From DAIPKP01 sp964545875 (lineage in GTDB: Bacteria; Synergistota; Synergistia; Synergistales; Aminiphilaceae), in contig CAZJHH010000010.1 of assembly GCA_964545875.1 (NCBI GenBank), positions 1 to 64,000 of the forward strand: a DNA stretch of 64,000 nucleotides, given 5' to 3'. Below the pieces are notes generated by a model. That model saw nothing but the letters and a program-made list of their open reading frames with translations. It made no database searches and was not told the origin of the DNA. Of the stretch, positions 17,143 through 25,938 are shown piece after piece; positions within the stretch are counted from its first letter, which is position 1, and the number at the start of each line of letters is the position of its first letter. The position numbers and the translations under genes were made by a program.

Positions 17143-19221
17143 TTATGCATCGGGTGCGAAGAGAGGGAAATCTTTCGGAGAGGGGAGCACCGAGTTCCGA
17201 CCCTCATGTTTTACCTCGTAAAGCAAGAGATCCGCCCGGGAAAAAAGGGTTTCCGCACTATCCGTATCTTCCTGAAGCTGAGCCACTCCGAAACTCGCGG
17301 TAAGCTTTACCTGGGGAGAGTCTTTTTGCCCCCGGCTTACCGAAAAAGAGCTCTGCTCCACCAGGGTACGCAGCCTTTCTGCAATGTGCACCGCCTTGGC
17401 AAGATCCGTTTCGGGAAGAAGAACTCCGAATTCCTCTCCCCCGTAGCGGGAAGGAAGATCTTCCCTTCGGAGAGCCTTCCGCAGATGGCGGCCGAACTGA
17501 CGGAGCACGTTATCTCCCGCATCGTGGCCGTGGGTGTCGTTGACCTCCTTGAAAAAGTCGATATCGCAGAGAATCAGGGAAAAAGGCTGCCCGTGGCGGC
17601 GGCTTCGGGCGATTTCCCGGCCGAGGGCTTCAAAAAAGCTTCGGCGGTTGGGAAGTCCCGTAAGGGTATCCGTGGTGGCCAGGCGCACAAGGCGTTTGGC
17701 TTCCCGTTTCTGGAGAAGGTGGGCGGAAAAAATTTCCGCAAAGGTCGCCAGGGTAATGTCCATGCCCTTGGAGGGAAGGGGGTTTCCCGAATGCTTCAGC
17801 ACCAAAGCCCCCCAGAGGTGGGAACCTTCGAAAATGGCGTAGAGGGAGAAAAAAATATTTTCCCGCATCCAGGGAGGAAAGAATTCTCCCAGAAAGGGGA
17901 GATGCTCCATGTGGCTCCGGAGAATTCTCTGGGAGCGGAGCTCCTGGAAAACGGCTTTGGGAAATTCCTCCACGGAAAAGACGGTCCTCTGGCTCAGGAG
18001 AAGTTTCGAAAAGGGAGGATCTTCGGAAGCCTTGTACTCGAAGGATACCTCCAGAACGCGCCGGCGGTCCTCGGAAAAGGTGCTCCGCAAGAGCAGAAAC
18101 CTCTCGGGGGTCAGAACCTCGCACATACGTTGGCACATTTGCTCCAGGACGTTCTTTTCCTCTGTCTTGGCGAGAAGCGCCCGGGTAGCCTCCCGGAGGA
18201 ACTGCTCCGATTCCAGGCGCTTCCGGAGCTCCGCATTCCGGAGTTTGATGGTTTTCTCCTTCCAGAAGAACATGCCCAGTCCGAAACTCATGGCCACGAG
18301 AATCGCCGCGGATCCCCAGAAGCTCCATCGCACCCACTCGGGAAAGAAGGTGAATTCTTCGTCGTAGAACCACCGGCGCTGGATGTCCTTGAGAGGAGAG
18401 AGGGGATTCTGGTGCCAGGCCCGGAGCTTTTCGTCCAGCCGGGCGAGAATGTCCGAATGCCTTCCTTCCGCAGCGGCGAAGAAAACCTGGGAAGGAGCGA
18501 AGACCACGGGGCTTCGCCAGAAACCGTACCGGCGCACGAGGTTCGCCGAGGGAATTTGCTCGGCACTGCAGGCGTGCACTTCCCCCCGGTGGAGAAGATC
18601 CAGAGCTTCCTCCACGGTTTCGGTCTCCACCATTTCATATTTTATGCCCAGGCCGTTCAGAATGCGCCGAAGCTCGTAGGTGCCGTAGAAGCCCCCCTGC
18701 ATGGCGATGCGTTTTTCCTGGAGATCCAGAAAGGAGAGAATCATGGTGCCCGGAGGTGTGAAGAAGGTGTACCAGGTGGCGTAGTGATGTACTTTGCCGA
18801 GGTTGAACGCACGATGAGGGAGAGGAACCATGCTGAGGAGATCCACCTCTCCCCGGTTCAGCATCCCCGGGAGATCGTCTCCGGGGGCCTCCACGAAAGC
18901 AAGCTCCCAGGGCTCGCCTTCCGAAAGGGCCCGGAGGAGATCCGCCAGGTATCCCCGGTAGTATCCTTCCGCATCCCGGAAGAAGAGCGGGGGGTGTTTG
19001 GCCATGCCGTACCGGATGGTTTGATTCGATGCTCCGGCCCGTCCTCCGGGAAATCGAGTGGCTTCCGAGATAAGGGGGAGCAGGAGAAGCCGTCCGAGAA
19101 AAAGAAGCGAGAGAAGACCGAAAAAAAGGGCCAGGAAAGCCCTTCTCCGGAGGCGGGAAGAATGTTTCTGGTTTTTCGCAGAATGATGGTGCTCCCGAGG
19201 TGCGGAGGAAAGCGCATTCAT
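17143..19221 (-). CDS. Diguanylate cyclase with periplasmic solute-binding sensor, GAF-like region and GGDEF domain
   Basis: 692 residues. A short cytoplasmic tail and a membrane segment (about 28-50) precede a periplasmic SBP_bac_3-type domain (about 65-285, with YRGYLADLLRALSEG near its start), a second membrane helix (about 300-318), a GAF-like region (about 345-505) and a C-terminal GGDEF domain. The active site is RYGGEEFGVLLP and the product-inhibition site RxxD is present as RRED five residues before it, so the enzyme should make c-di-GMP and be feedback-inhibited. The sensor presumably binds an amino acid or similar solute. It lies 15 bases after the lipoprotein gene and forms an operon with it. 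Confidence 0.9.
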   Translation of the reverse strand: MNALSSAPREHHHSAKNQKHSSRLRRRAFLALFFGLLSLLFLGRLLLLPLISEATRFPGGRAGASNQTIRYGMAKHPPLFFRDAEGYYRGYLADLLRALSEGEPWELAFVEAPGDDLPGMLNRGEVDLLSMVPLPHRAFNLGKVHHYATWYTFFTPPGTMILSFLDLQEKRIAMQGGFYGTYELRRILNGLGIKYEMVETETVEEALDLLHRGEVHACSAEQIPSANLVRRYGFWRSPVVFAPSQVFFAAAEGRHSDILARLDEKLRAWHQNPLSPLKDIQRRWFYDEEFTFFPEWVRWSFWGSAAILVAMSFGLGMFFWKEKTIKLRNAELRKRLESEQFLREATRALLAKTEEKNVLEQMCQRMCEVLTPERFLLLRSTFSEDRRRVLEVSFEYKASEDPPFSKLLLSQRTVFSVEEFPKAVFQELRSQRILRSHMEHLPFLGEFFPPWMRENIFFSLYAIFEGSHLWGALVLKHSGNPLPSKGMDITLATFAEIFSAHLLQKREAKRLVRLATTDTLTGLPNRRSFFEALGREIARSRRHGQPFSLILCDIDFFKEVNDTHGHDAGDNVLRQFGRHLRKALRREDLPSRYGGEEFGVLLPETDLAKAVHIAERLRTLVEQSSFSVSRGQKDSPQVKLTASFGVAQLQEDTDSAETLFSRADLLLYEVKHEGRNSVLPSPKDFPLFAPDA

Positions 19222-19236
19222 GGGTGGTCTCTCTCC

Positions 19237-19881
19237 TTATGGTTTTTCCGGAGGGGGGGAAGGGGATTGTTTCGGTACCTCCGGTGCAAGAGGTTTTCCT
19301 ATGCGAAAGCGCTCTACCGGTACGGAGATTCCGATGGTCAGGGTGCCTCCGGAGTAATCCACCGTGGCCTCGTCCGGTTCCGCATACACGAAGGGCAGGG
19401 CGTTCAGGGTTTTGCTTCCTCCCTCGAGAGCGGAATCCTCCAGGGAGTCTCGGAAATCCTGCACCGAATCCGCCATCTCTCCGAGAATGCCCAGATCTCG
19501 GGAAGTGAAAAGGGTTTTCTCCTTTGGAAAAACCGGATGGTTCAGCCCCCGGGCGAGCTCCTGAAGGCTTGGATTGCCGCCGGGGATGTCTCTGGAGGAA
19601 AAGGGGCTTCCCGTGCCCATTCCCCGGATGGGTTCTATGGTAGGGGTGGGAGGGGCCAGGGGGCGAAGAACCTTTCCCGAGGGGGCTTTAACCTTGCCGG
19701 GAATGGACGTCTCCGGATGTACCGGCACCGCCACGAGAGAGGAGGGTTCGTCTCTCTCCGGCCCTGGAGTCTCCTTTTTTTGAAAGCCGCACCCTCCGAG
19801 AAGGAGAATGCCGAGCAATGCGGAGATTCCGAAAGGAGTCAAAGAACTTTTTCGAAAGGAAAAGCCGCCGAAAAGCCTCAT
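19237..19881 (-). CDS. Lipoprotein of unknown function
   Basis: 214 residues. The N-terminus has a basic start and a hydrophobic segment ending in the lipobox LLGGC, so the mature protein is lipid-anchored at the Cys near residue 31. The rest is Pro-rich and low in complexity at first (KAPSGKVLRPLAPPTPT), with a small structured part near the end and a Pro-rich tail. No family recognised. The start at 19881 is fixed by AAGGAGG; the open frame reads much further upstream but there lies antisense to the next gene. It is co-transcribed with the diguanylate cyclase downstream and may be its partner at the membrane. Confidence 0.7.
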   Translation of the reverse strand: MRLFGGFSFRKSSLTPFGISALLGILLLGGCGFQKKETPGPERDEPSSLVAVPVHPETSIPGKVKAPSGKVLRPLAPPTPTIEPIRGMGTGSPFSSRDIPGGNPSLQELARGLNHPVFPKEKTLFTSRDLGILGEMADSVQDFRDSLEDSALEGGSKTLNALPFVYAEPDEATVDYSGGTLTIGISVPVERFRIGKPLAPEVPKQSPSPPPEKP

Positions 19882-19945
19882 GAAGGAACCTCCTTGCGCC
19901 GCACTCCGTGGAGCGGAGCGGGAAAATTTGTAGAATACCTTTTCG

Positions 19946-20001
19946 ATTATATACCCTAAGAGAAGTCTGCGGGTGTCATTTTGGCGGAAACAATGTATAA
20001 T
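19946..20001. promoter_or_regulatory. Divergent promoter region
   Basis: Two perfect -10 boxes lie back to back: TATAAT on the plus strand at 19996-20001 and TATAAT on the minus strand at 19946-19951. The -35 elements are weak (GTGTCA at 19973-19978 for the plus strand). They would drive the exported helical-repeat gene rightward and the lipoprotein-diguanylate cyclase pair leftward. Confidence 0.6.
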
Positions 20002-20037
20002 CCGGGGGATTTTTTGCATCAACAAGGAGGGAGAATC

Positions 20038-20835
20038 TTGGGACGAAAAATTCTGTTCCTTTTCCTGGCTGGTATGACCGTGCTCTTTCCTCTTCTCGCC
20101 GAGGCGGGGTGAGGCGGCGACCAAGTCGAACCACGCGTGGCGTGGGAACAGTACGATGCGACGGATTACGAAAATGCGGCGGATTCCTTCTCCAGAATTT
20201 CCTGCTCCGCAGGAGAGCACGCTCTCTACGCGTACTTCGAGGGAATGCTGTGGAAAACCCAGGGAAACTACTCGAAAGCCATAAACGCCTTCTACCGGGT
20301 GGTCCGGCGTTATGCCACAAGTGTGGAATCCCAGACGGGAATTCGCTGGAAACCCATGGCCTTCGCGGAATACGCGGCCTATGCGGCGGACATGGGAAAG
20401 CCCGAGGACATCCGAAAGGCTGTCGAGCGGTACGGTAAGGAACCCTATCAAGAGGATCGGGTGCGATGGGTCCAGAGCAGGAGGGTTTCCGGAGAGCCTC
20501 CGGAGGTTCGGGAGTATACGGTGCTTCCCGCAGAGGCCTCCGTTCGGGACGTGGGAACCTATCAGCTTGCCCGGGCCCATGCGGTGCAGGGCAACGTGGC
20601 GAAAATGAAGGAGATTCTCCAGCCCGTGGCGGCGGAAATTTACGGCAGTATCATGAAAGATGGCAAGGTGGTCTCCCTTCGCCGGGAAGTTCAGGATCTT
20701 CTTCTGCGTTATGACGCCCCCTTCACCCGGTTCATGAACGGTGTGGGCGGGGTGATTCTGGTGCTTCTTCTTCTGGAGGCGGTTTTCTTCGGCCCTTCCC
20801 TGTACCGCAAGTACTGGAAGAACCGTAAACGCTGA
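20038..20835 (+). CDS. Exported membrane-anchored helical-repeat protein with an in-frame UGA (possible selenocysteine, or a broken gene)
   Basis: Translation signals point to the TTG at 20038, behind AAGGAGGGAGAATC. The first 24 codons encode a good signal peptide ending in LLAEAG; codon 25 (20110-20112) is TGA; the same frame then runs 241 more codons with normal coding character. The part after the TGA looks like a TPR/alpha-helical repeat region (YDATDYENAADSFSR, GNYSKAINAFYRV) and ends in a membrane helix with a basic tail. A later GTG at 20137 has no ribosome site. Just after the TGA a 6-bp hairpin CCACGC-GTG-GCGTGG (20131-20145) places its loop about 27 bases downstream, within bacterial SECIS geometry. 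Alternatives are a nonsense mutation (for example from Trp TGG or Cys) or a sequencing error. If Sec is inserted, the protein has 265 residues. Confidence 0.6.
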
Positions 20836-20861
20836 AGTTCTTTTTCGAGTATACGAAGGCA

Positions 20862-20903
20862 AATCTGGGGGGCTTCGGGAATATTCCCGAAGCCCCCCAG
20901 ATT
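20862..20903. terminator. Bidirectional terminator hairpin
   Basis: A 19-bp perfect stem (arms 20862-20880 and 20885-20903) around ATAT, the longest perfect hairpin but one in the window. It separates the rightward helical-repeat gene from the leftward dctM. There is no long T-run. Confidence 0.75.
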
Positions 20904-20961
20904 GATGTGCCTCTTGTGCAAAAATCGAGTGCCCGAGGGTTCTATGCTTTTTGCGTATTCC

Positions 20962-22248
20962 TCATACCATTCCCATGAGGCGGGGCAGAAAGAGGGGTAT
21001 GGCGGGGACGAAAGTGATCAGAAGGAGCACCCCCAGAACCACGAGGATAAAGGGAAAGATCTCCCGGCTCAGCTCCTCGATGGTGAGCTTGCTTATGCCG
21101 CAGGCCACGAAGAGGCAGGCCCCCACGGGGGGAGTCATGAGGGCGATGTTGAGGGAGACCACCATGATGATGCCGAAATGGAGAGGATTGAAGCCGATTT
21201 TCACCGCCAGGGGGTGCAGAATGGGGCCCAGAATGATGAGAGCCGCGGCGATATCCATGAACATTCCTACAAAAAGAAGGAGCCCCAGAATCATTCCCAT
21301 GACGATCCATTTGTTGGTGCTCACGCTCAGCATGAGGGCGGCCACCTTTTCGGGAATCTGCTCGATGGTGAGCACCCACCCGAGGATGGAAGCTGCGGCG
21401 ATAACAAGAAAGACCACGCCGGTAGTACGGGCCATCTTCATGAAGAGGGGCCAGAGATCCCCCAGGGTCAGGTTTCGGTAGACGAAAAAGCCGATGAACA
21501 TGGCGTAAGCCACCGCCACCGCCGCTGCCTCGGTGGGAGTGAAAATTCCCGAAAGAATGCCTCCGAGAATGATGGCGGGCATGAGCAGGGCGATAAGGGC
21601 ATCCTTGAAGGCGCTGAGCACCTCCTTGAGAGTGGCCCGGCGTTCTCCCACGGGATAGCCCCGTTTCTTCGAAATTCGGGCGGTGAGGATCATAAGGGCC
21701 CCCGCCACGAGAAGTCCCGGCAGAATTCCCGCCAGAAAAAGCCCCGCAATGGAGACCTGCATGAAGGCTCCATAGATTACCATGATATTCGACGGAGGGA
21801 TGGTGGGGCCGATGATGGAGGAGGAGGCGGTTACCGCGGCGGCAAAAGATTTGTCGTATCCCTCTTCGGTCATGGCGGGAATGAGCATGGAGCCGATGGC
21901 GGCGGTGTCGCTCACTGCGGCGCCGGTGATGCCCGCGAAGAAGACCGAGGCCAGAATGTTGGCATGAGCGAGCCCTCCCTGGAGATGCCCCACCAGGACG
22001 TTGCTGAATTTCACCAGTCGTGTGGTAATACCGGTTTTGTTCATGATCTCCCCGGCGAGAATGAAAAAGGGCATGGCCATAAGGGTGAACATGTCCACCC
22101 CCGCGAAGTAGCGCTGGGGGACGAGCCGGAGAACCGAGGGGATATCCATCTTGAGAATTGCCCCGAGGCCCGTGGTGCCCAGGACGAAACCGATGGGCAT
22201 GCCCACCGCTATGAGAATCAGAAAGCAGAGGGTGATGAATCCGGTCAT
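20962..22248 (-). CDS. dctM: TRAP transporter large permease subunit
   Basis: 428 residues with about twelve membrane segments, the DctM/SiaM-type large subunit that carries the Na+-driven transport path. Typical blocks include GMPIGFVLGTTGL, MFTLMAMPFFILAGEIM and IIGPTIPPSNIMVIYG. Its start overlaps the dctQ stop as ATGA. Together with DctP and DctQ it imports an organic acid or amino acid; the substrate cannot be told from the sequence. Confidence 0.93.
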   Translation of the reverse strand: MTGFITLCFLILIAVGMPIGFVLGTTGLGAILKMDIPSVLRLVPQRYFAGVDMFTLMAMPFFILAGEIMNKTGITTRLVKFSNVLVGHLQGGLAHANILASVFFAGITGAAVSDTAAIGSMLIPAMTEEGYDKSFAAAVTASSSIIGPTIPPSNIMVIYGAFMQVSIAGLFLAGILPGLLVAGALMILTARISKKRGYPVGERRATLKEVLSAFKDALIALLMPAIILGGILSGIFTPTEAAAVAVAYAMFIGFFVYRNLTLGDLWPLFMKMARTTGVVFLVIAAASILGWVLTIEQIPEKVAALMLSVSTNKWIVMGMILGLLLFVGMFMDIAAALIILGPILHPLAVKIGFNPLHFGIIMVVSLNIALMTPPVGACLFVACGISKLTIEELSREIFPFILVVLGVLLLITFVPAIPLFLPRLMGMV

Positions 22249-22877
22249 GAGGTCTTCTCTCCCTTCAGGGGAACCGAGTCGAAGTCGAGCCCTTCCTCCC
22301 GTTTCACCGTGGTCACCACGTCTTCTGACATGAGGATTTCATCTAAATCCTTCCTCCGAATGTCGAGGATCATCTTGCAGATGAGAAAAACCATACAAAG
22401 TGCGGCGCTTACCGGTACCGCCATGAGCCACCATTCCATGGTGGTGTGGAGGGCCGTGGAAATCTGGGCTCTCCCTCCCCGGGCCATGGAAAAACCCTGG
22501 ATGGTGAGAACGTAGAGGAAATAGAGTACCACCGTGTTCGAAAGAAAAATGACCATTTTGGCGAGAAGCCGAGGGAGCCTCTTGATGAACATGGTCACCC
22601 CCACGTGTTCGTGCCGCCAGATGCAGAGACCCACCGAGAGCAGGGCCATCCAGATCATGACGTACCGGGACAGCTCTTCGGACCATCCCAGGGGGGATCG
22701 TAGAACGTAACGGAAAAAGATCCCCCCCAGAACCGTGATGGTCATGACGACCGAGAGAAGAAAGACCGGAATTTCCAGAGCCCGTTCAAGTCCGTCCCCG
22801 ATCTTTCGGGCGAGCAGGAATATTCCTCGTTCTTCCCGCTCCTCTCGGCTTTTCTCCCGGAGGTTTTCGGTATGCAT
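22245..22877 (-). CDS. dctQ: TRAP transporter small permease subunit
   Basis: 210 residues with four membrane helices; the core GIFFRYVLRSPLGWSEELSRYVMIWMALLS is the DctQ signature. The N- and C-terminal cytoplasmic tails (about 35 and 30 residues) are longer than average and charged. No good ribosome site precedes the ATG at 22877, so the exact start is uncertain. It lies 42 bases after dctP. Confidence 0.9.
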   Translation of the reverse strand: MHTENLREKSREEREERGIFLLARKIGDGLERALEIPVFLLSVVMTITVLGGIFFRYVLRSPLGWSEELSRYVMIWMALLSVGLCIWRHEHVGVTMFIKRLPRLLAKMVIFLSNTVVLYFLYVLTIQGFSMARGGRAQISTALHTTMEWWLMAVPVSAALCMVFLICKMILDIRRKDLDEILMSEDVVTTVKREEGLDFDSVPLKGEKTS

Positions 22878-22919
22878 GGGATTCTCTACCGGGAGAGAAG
22901 GGAAGCGGGGCTGGAGCCC

Positions 22920-23957
22920 CTACTTTCCCTCCTCCATGGCTTGATCGATGGCATCCAGGTACATCTGGGCGAGGGCTACTCCTTCATCCTTGTAGGTTTC
23001 CTTTATAAACTCCAGAGCCGCCGCACGTCCCACCTCCCGAAATTCCTGAAGCGCTTCGGGAGAGGGAGTGTTGATCTCCATGCCCGCCTCGACGAGAGCC
23101 GGGAGTCCCTTTTCGGAGGACTCGATGATGCGATTCAGTCCGCGTCCCGCAATGATGGCGGTTCTGGCGGCGGCATCCACGATCTTTCGCTCCTCTTCGG
23201 TAAGTCCCTGATAGAATTCTTTATTCATCACCCAGCAATAGCTGCTGTAAAGGTGGTTGGTAATGGTGAGATACTTCTGAACTTCGAAGAGCTTTCCCGT
23301 AAGCACGATGGGAAGAGGATTGTGTTGACCGTCCACCACCCCCGTCTGAAGAGCGGTGTAGACCTCGGCCCATGCCACGGGAGTGGCCGCGGCTCCGTAG
23401 GCCTTCATGAGGTTCTGGTGCGAGGGAAGCGTCATGGTGCGCATCTTGAGGCCCTTCATATCCGCCACGGTCTGGATGGCCCTCTTGTTATTGGAGAGCT
23501 GGAAGAATCCCCCGGCCTCGCCGTAGCCGAGAACCTTGAATCCCGCTTTTTCCTCGATCTCGGCGGCGAGATGGTCTCCGAAGGGGCCGTCATAAACCTT
23601 CCAGGCGATATCGTAGTTGGGAATGGCAAAGGGAATGTCCACGATGCTGTAGAGGGGGTAAAATCCCGCCATGCCTCCTGCGGAGGCTATATAGCTCTGA
23701 ACGACTCCGAGCTTGACCTGTTCCATGGTTTCCCGTTCGTTGCCGAGCTGTCCTGCGGGGAAAACGGTAACCTGGAGGGCACCGTTACTCTCCGCCTCCA
23801 CCATGCTTTTGAAGACTGCGGACATGGCGGCGGTGGCAACGTCGAAAGGCTGCTGGGGGTTGAGATGGGCAAGCTTGATGGTTTTCGGAGCAGCGAAGGC
23901 TCCGGCGGACGTCAGCATAAGGCAGAGTGCGAGAAGTATCACCATACATCGTTTCAT
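22920..23957 (-). CDS. dctP: TRAP transporter substrate-binding protein
   Basis: 345 residues with a clear Sec signal peptide (VILLALCLMLTSAGAFAA). The mature protein belongs to the DctP family: KMRTMTLPSHQNLMKAYGAAATPVAWAEVYTALQ-type region around the conserved Arg that binds the substrate carboxylate, and GVVDGQHNPLP. The start at 23957 is set by AGGAGGAACAATC; the frame upstream is leader. First gene of the dctPQM operon. Confidence 0.92.
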   Translation of the reverse strand: MKRCMVILLALCLMLTSAGAFAAPKTIKLAHLNPQQPFDVATAAMSAVFKSMVEAESNGALQVTVFPAGQLGNERETMEQVKLGVVQSYIASAGGMAGFYPLYSIVDIPFAIPNYDIAWKVYDGPFGDHLAAEIEEKAGFKVLGYGEAGGFFQLSNNKRAIQTVADMKGLKMRTMTLPSHQNLMKAYGAAATPVAWAEVYTALQTGVVDGQHNPLPIVLTGKLFEVQKYLTITNHLYSSYCWVMNKEFYQGLTEEERKIVDAAARTAIIAGRGLNRIIESSEKGLPALVEAGMEINTPSPEALQEFREVGRAAALEFIKETYKDEGVALAQMYLDAIDQAMEEGK

Positions 23958-24190
23958 GATTGTTCCTCCTTGAGTTCGTAAAGAGTTTCCTGACTTTTTC
24001 TCTCTCAACGCTTGACGCTCTTTCGAATGGCTTTGGGGAGTTTCTCACCTCCTCCCGGGGTTTTCTTTCGAGCCGGTAATGTTTTGATCGTGGCCTTTCG
24101 TCGCAGGAAGGGGCATTTTCGAAGGGGGAAGATGTTTTTCGAAAGCCTTTGGATGCGGAGATCTTCCAGTTCTAAAAAGATGCTTCTATA

Positions 24191-24219
24191 AGTATATGGG
24201 AAGATTTTGATCCTGTCAC
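24191..24219 (-). promoter_or_regulatory. Promoter of the dctPQM operon
   Basis: On the minus strand: -35 GTGACA (24214-24219, 5 of 6), 17-base spacer, -10 TATACT (24191-24196, 5 of 6). It predicts a long leader of about 225 bases before dctP (23958-24184), in which I see no known riboswitch or leader peptide. Confidence 0.65.
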
Positions 24220-24292
24220 CTTGCATAAAAATTTGATGATTATTTTTCTGAACATTACTATAATGTCGGCAAAATTCTTCTTTTGACAATAC

Positions 24293-24348
24293 AAAGCGTC
24301 GGATAGACGCATTCCTTGTTGTGGGAAGCACGCCTATCCGACGCTTTT
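24293..24348. terminator. Terminator of the budA-B3/B4 operon
   Basis: A 14-bp perfect stem (AAAGCGTCGGATAG at 24293-24306 with its complement at 24334-24347) and a 27-base partly paired loop. It lies between the leftward B3/B4 gene and the dct promoter. Confidence 0.7.
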
Positions 24349-24410
24349 CGAAGCCGCTTTCGGAATCTTCCGGGAAGAATTTTCGCCGAAAAGTTCCGGA
24401 GGTTTTCGGG

Positions 24411-25118
24411 TTAGGGGAGAGGAATTTCCCGGTTCTGCCGGGTTACCAGGTACGAGAGGGTTTTTCCGCCGAGCAAATTGCGCACGTGTTTCTCCAGGGC
24501 CTGGAGAGCCTTTTCCAGGGTTGTATCTCCTTCCGGAGCCAGGGATTCTATGACCAATACCGCCCGGACGGTGTCTTCCGTAAGCCGGGTACGCATGGCC
24601 TCTCGCCAGTTCCAGCAACGGCAGATGGCTCCCGCATCGTCTTTGTAGATAACCTCGCCCTCTCTGGGAGGATCTTCCTCGGACTCTCCCAGGGGAAGAA
24701 AGGGTTCGCCTCCTTTGGCTCGGGTAAGCACAAGATCTCCCTCCATGCGATCGAGATCCTCTCCTCCGCAGGGCAGGGCGTACTCCAGGGATACCGCGTT
24801 ATAGCAATCCACGAGAGGATTGATGCTCGGAAGCCCCTTGCCTTTGGCCACCCTTCGGAGGAGGGCTTCCACGGAGGATCGGTTTCCCTTGGGGGCACCG
24901 AAGGTTTTATAGGCCGTGCGCCACACGGCGATTTCAGGAATTTTTGCCAATTCTTCAACGGGGCCGAATCGCTGGTTCCCCTGGGCCACCGCCTTCTCTA
25001 GAAGGGAAGCGGCGAGAGAGGCGGGAGCATTGTGCACATCCCAGGCCGTCAGGATACCCAGTCGGGCGGAGGGAAAAAGATTCCAAAAGGATTCGTCGCT
25101 TCGAAAGGTACGGTTCAT
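24411..25118 (-). CDS. Stand-alone B3/B4 tRNA-binding-domain protein
   Basis: 235 residues of the B3/B4 family (COG3382), related to the editing domain of the phenylalanyl-tRNA synthetase beta chain. The core PSINPLVDCYNAVSLEYALPCGGEDLD and the later YKDDAGAICRCWNWRE are characteristic. Such free-standing proteins are thought to edit mischarged tRNA or free aminoacyl products, but the exact role is not established. It lies 19 bases after the acetolactate decarboxylase gene on the same strand. Confidence 0.85.
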   Translation of the reverse strand: MNRTFRSDESFWNLFPSARLGILTAWDVHNAPASLAASLLEKAVAQGNQRFGPVEELAKIPEIAVWRTAYKTFGAPKGNRSSVEALLRRVAKGKGLPSINPLVDCYNAVSLEYALPCGGEDLDRMEGDLVLTRAKGGEPFLPLGESEEDPPREGEVIYKDDAGAICRCWNWREAMRTRLTEDTVRAVLVIESLAPEGDTTLEKALQALEKHVRNLLGGKTLSYLVTRQNREIPLP

Positions 25119-25137
25119 GGGTTGTCCCTTTCCGCGT

Positions 25138-25938
25138 TTATTCCCCGGGTTCCGAGGGGCGCTCTACCTCGGAAAGGGCTTCACTGCGGTTTGTGCGGAG
25201 GTCCGCCTGGCGGAAGGCCTCGGAGGCGGGAAGGGAGATGGTGTATTCGTAAAGAGGCACCAGCACGAGGTTGAGTTCCGAGGCGGCGCACTCCGTGAGG
25301 TGTCCCCCCCGGGTGCGATCTTCCGCGAGAAAGTGCAGGTGAAATCCGGGAACGTTGACTCCTGCCACGTAGGAGGGAGCCCAGAATCCCACGAGTTCTC
25401 CCGCAAGATCTCGGGAAGAGAAGAAACGCTGTTCCTTTGCGGCTTCCGCCAGAGGAGGATAGGGCTTCTCCTGGGGAGGAACGCTCCGGTAGCGGAGATG
25501 CTCGAAGGTTCCCTGTACGAGAACGAGCCAGGGGATGTTGACGTTGGATATGTGGCGGATTATCTGCTCTTCCAAATCTTCCAGAGACGCGACTCGGGAG
25601 AGGGAGTGCGATTGCTCTTCTTCTTCGGTCCAGGAGGCCACCGAAGCGAAGGGAGTGGTCTCTTCCGGAGAAACCCGCTCCACCTTGCCCGATACGGGAG
25701 CCCGGTAGCAGATTCCCTGGCTGAGGATCATTTCTCCGTCCAGAGCGTGAAAGGTGCCTATTCCCGCTCTGCCCCGGAGGGTGAGTTCCCCGACGGAAAG
25801 GCTCCCTTCGTATACTCCGTCGAGAAGGGCATCGATGGTGGAGACCTGGTAGAGCGCTCCTCCCCATGCAGGAGCCAGGAAAAACCCCAGGAAAAGAAAA
25901 GCGTACAGTCCTGAACAAAGATGTTTGCGGTGCCGCAT
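25138..25938 (-). CDS. budA: Exported alpha-acetolactate decarboxylase
   Basis: 266 residues. It converts 2-acetolactate to acetoin and CO2. The family blocks HALDGEMI, VQGTFEHLRYRSVPPQ and GFWAPSYVAGVNVPGFHLHF with a following GGH are present; the two His of FHLHF and the His of GGH bind zinc. An N-terminal signal peptide (LYAFLFLGFFLAPAWG) indicates an exported enzyme. The start at 25938 is fixed by AAGGAGG 10 bases upstream. No acetolactate synthase lies in the same operon, though ilvB/ilvN are 4-11 kb away. Confidence 0.92.
   Translation of the reverse strand: MRHRKHLCSGLYAFLFLGFFLAPAWGGALYQVSTIDALLDGVYEGSLSVGELTLRGRAGIGTFHALDGEMILSQGICYRAPVSGKVERVSPEETTPFASVASWTEEEEQSHSLSRVASLEDLEEQIIRHISNVNIPWLVLVQGTFEHLRYRSVPPQEKPYPPLAEAAKEQRFFSSRDLAGELVGFWAPSYVAGVNVPGFHLHFLAEDRTRGGHLTECAASELNLVLVPLYEYTISLPASEAFRQADLRTNRSEALSEVERPSEPGE

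Noticed and set aside
20137..20835. Start of the helical-repeat gene at GTG 20137
   Set aside because: There is no ribosome site, and it would drop a good signal peptide that sits in frame behind a strong ribosome site; the in-frame TGA is the real issue.
19882..20862. Upstream extension of the lipoprotein frame to 541 codons
   Set aside because: The part upstream of 19881 is antisense to the helical-repeat gene; the lipoprotein signal peptide and ribosome site fix the start.
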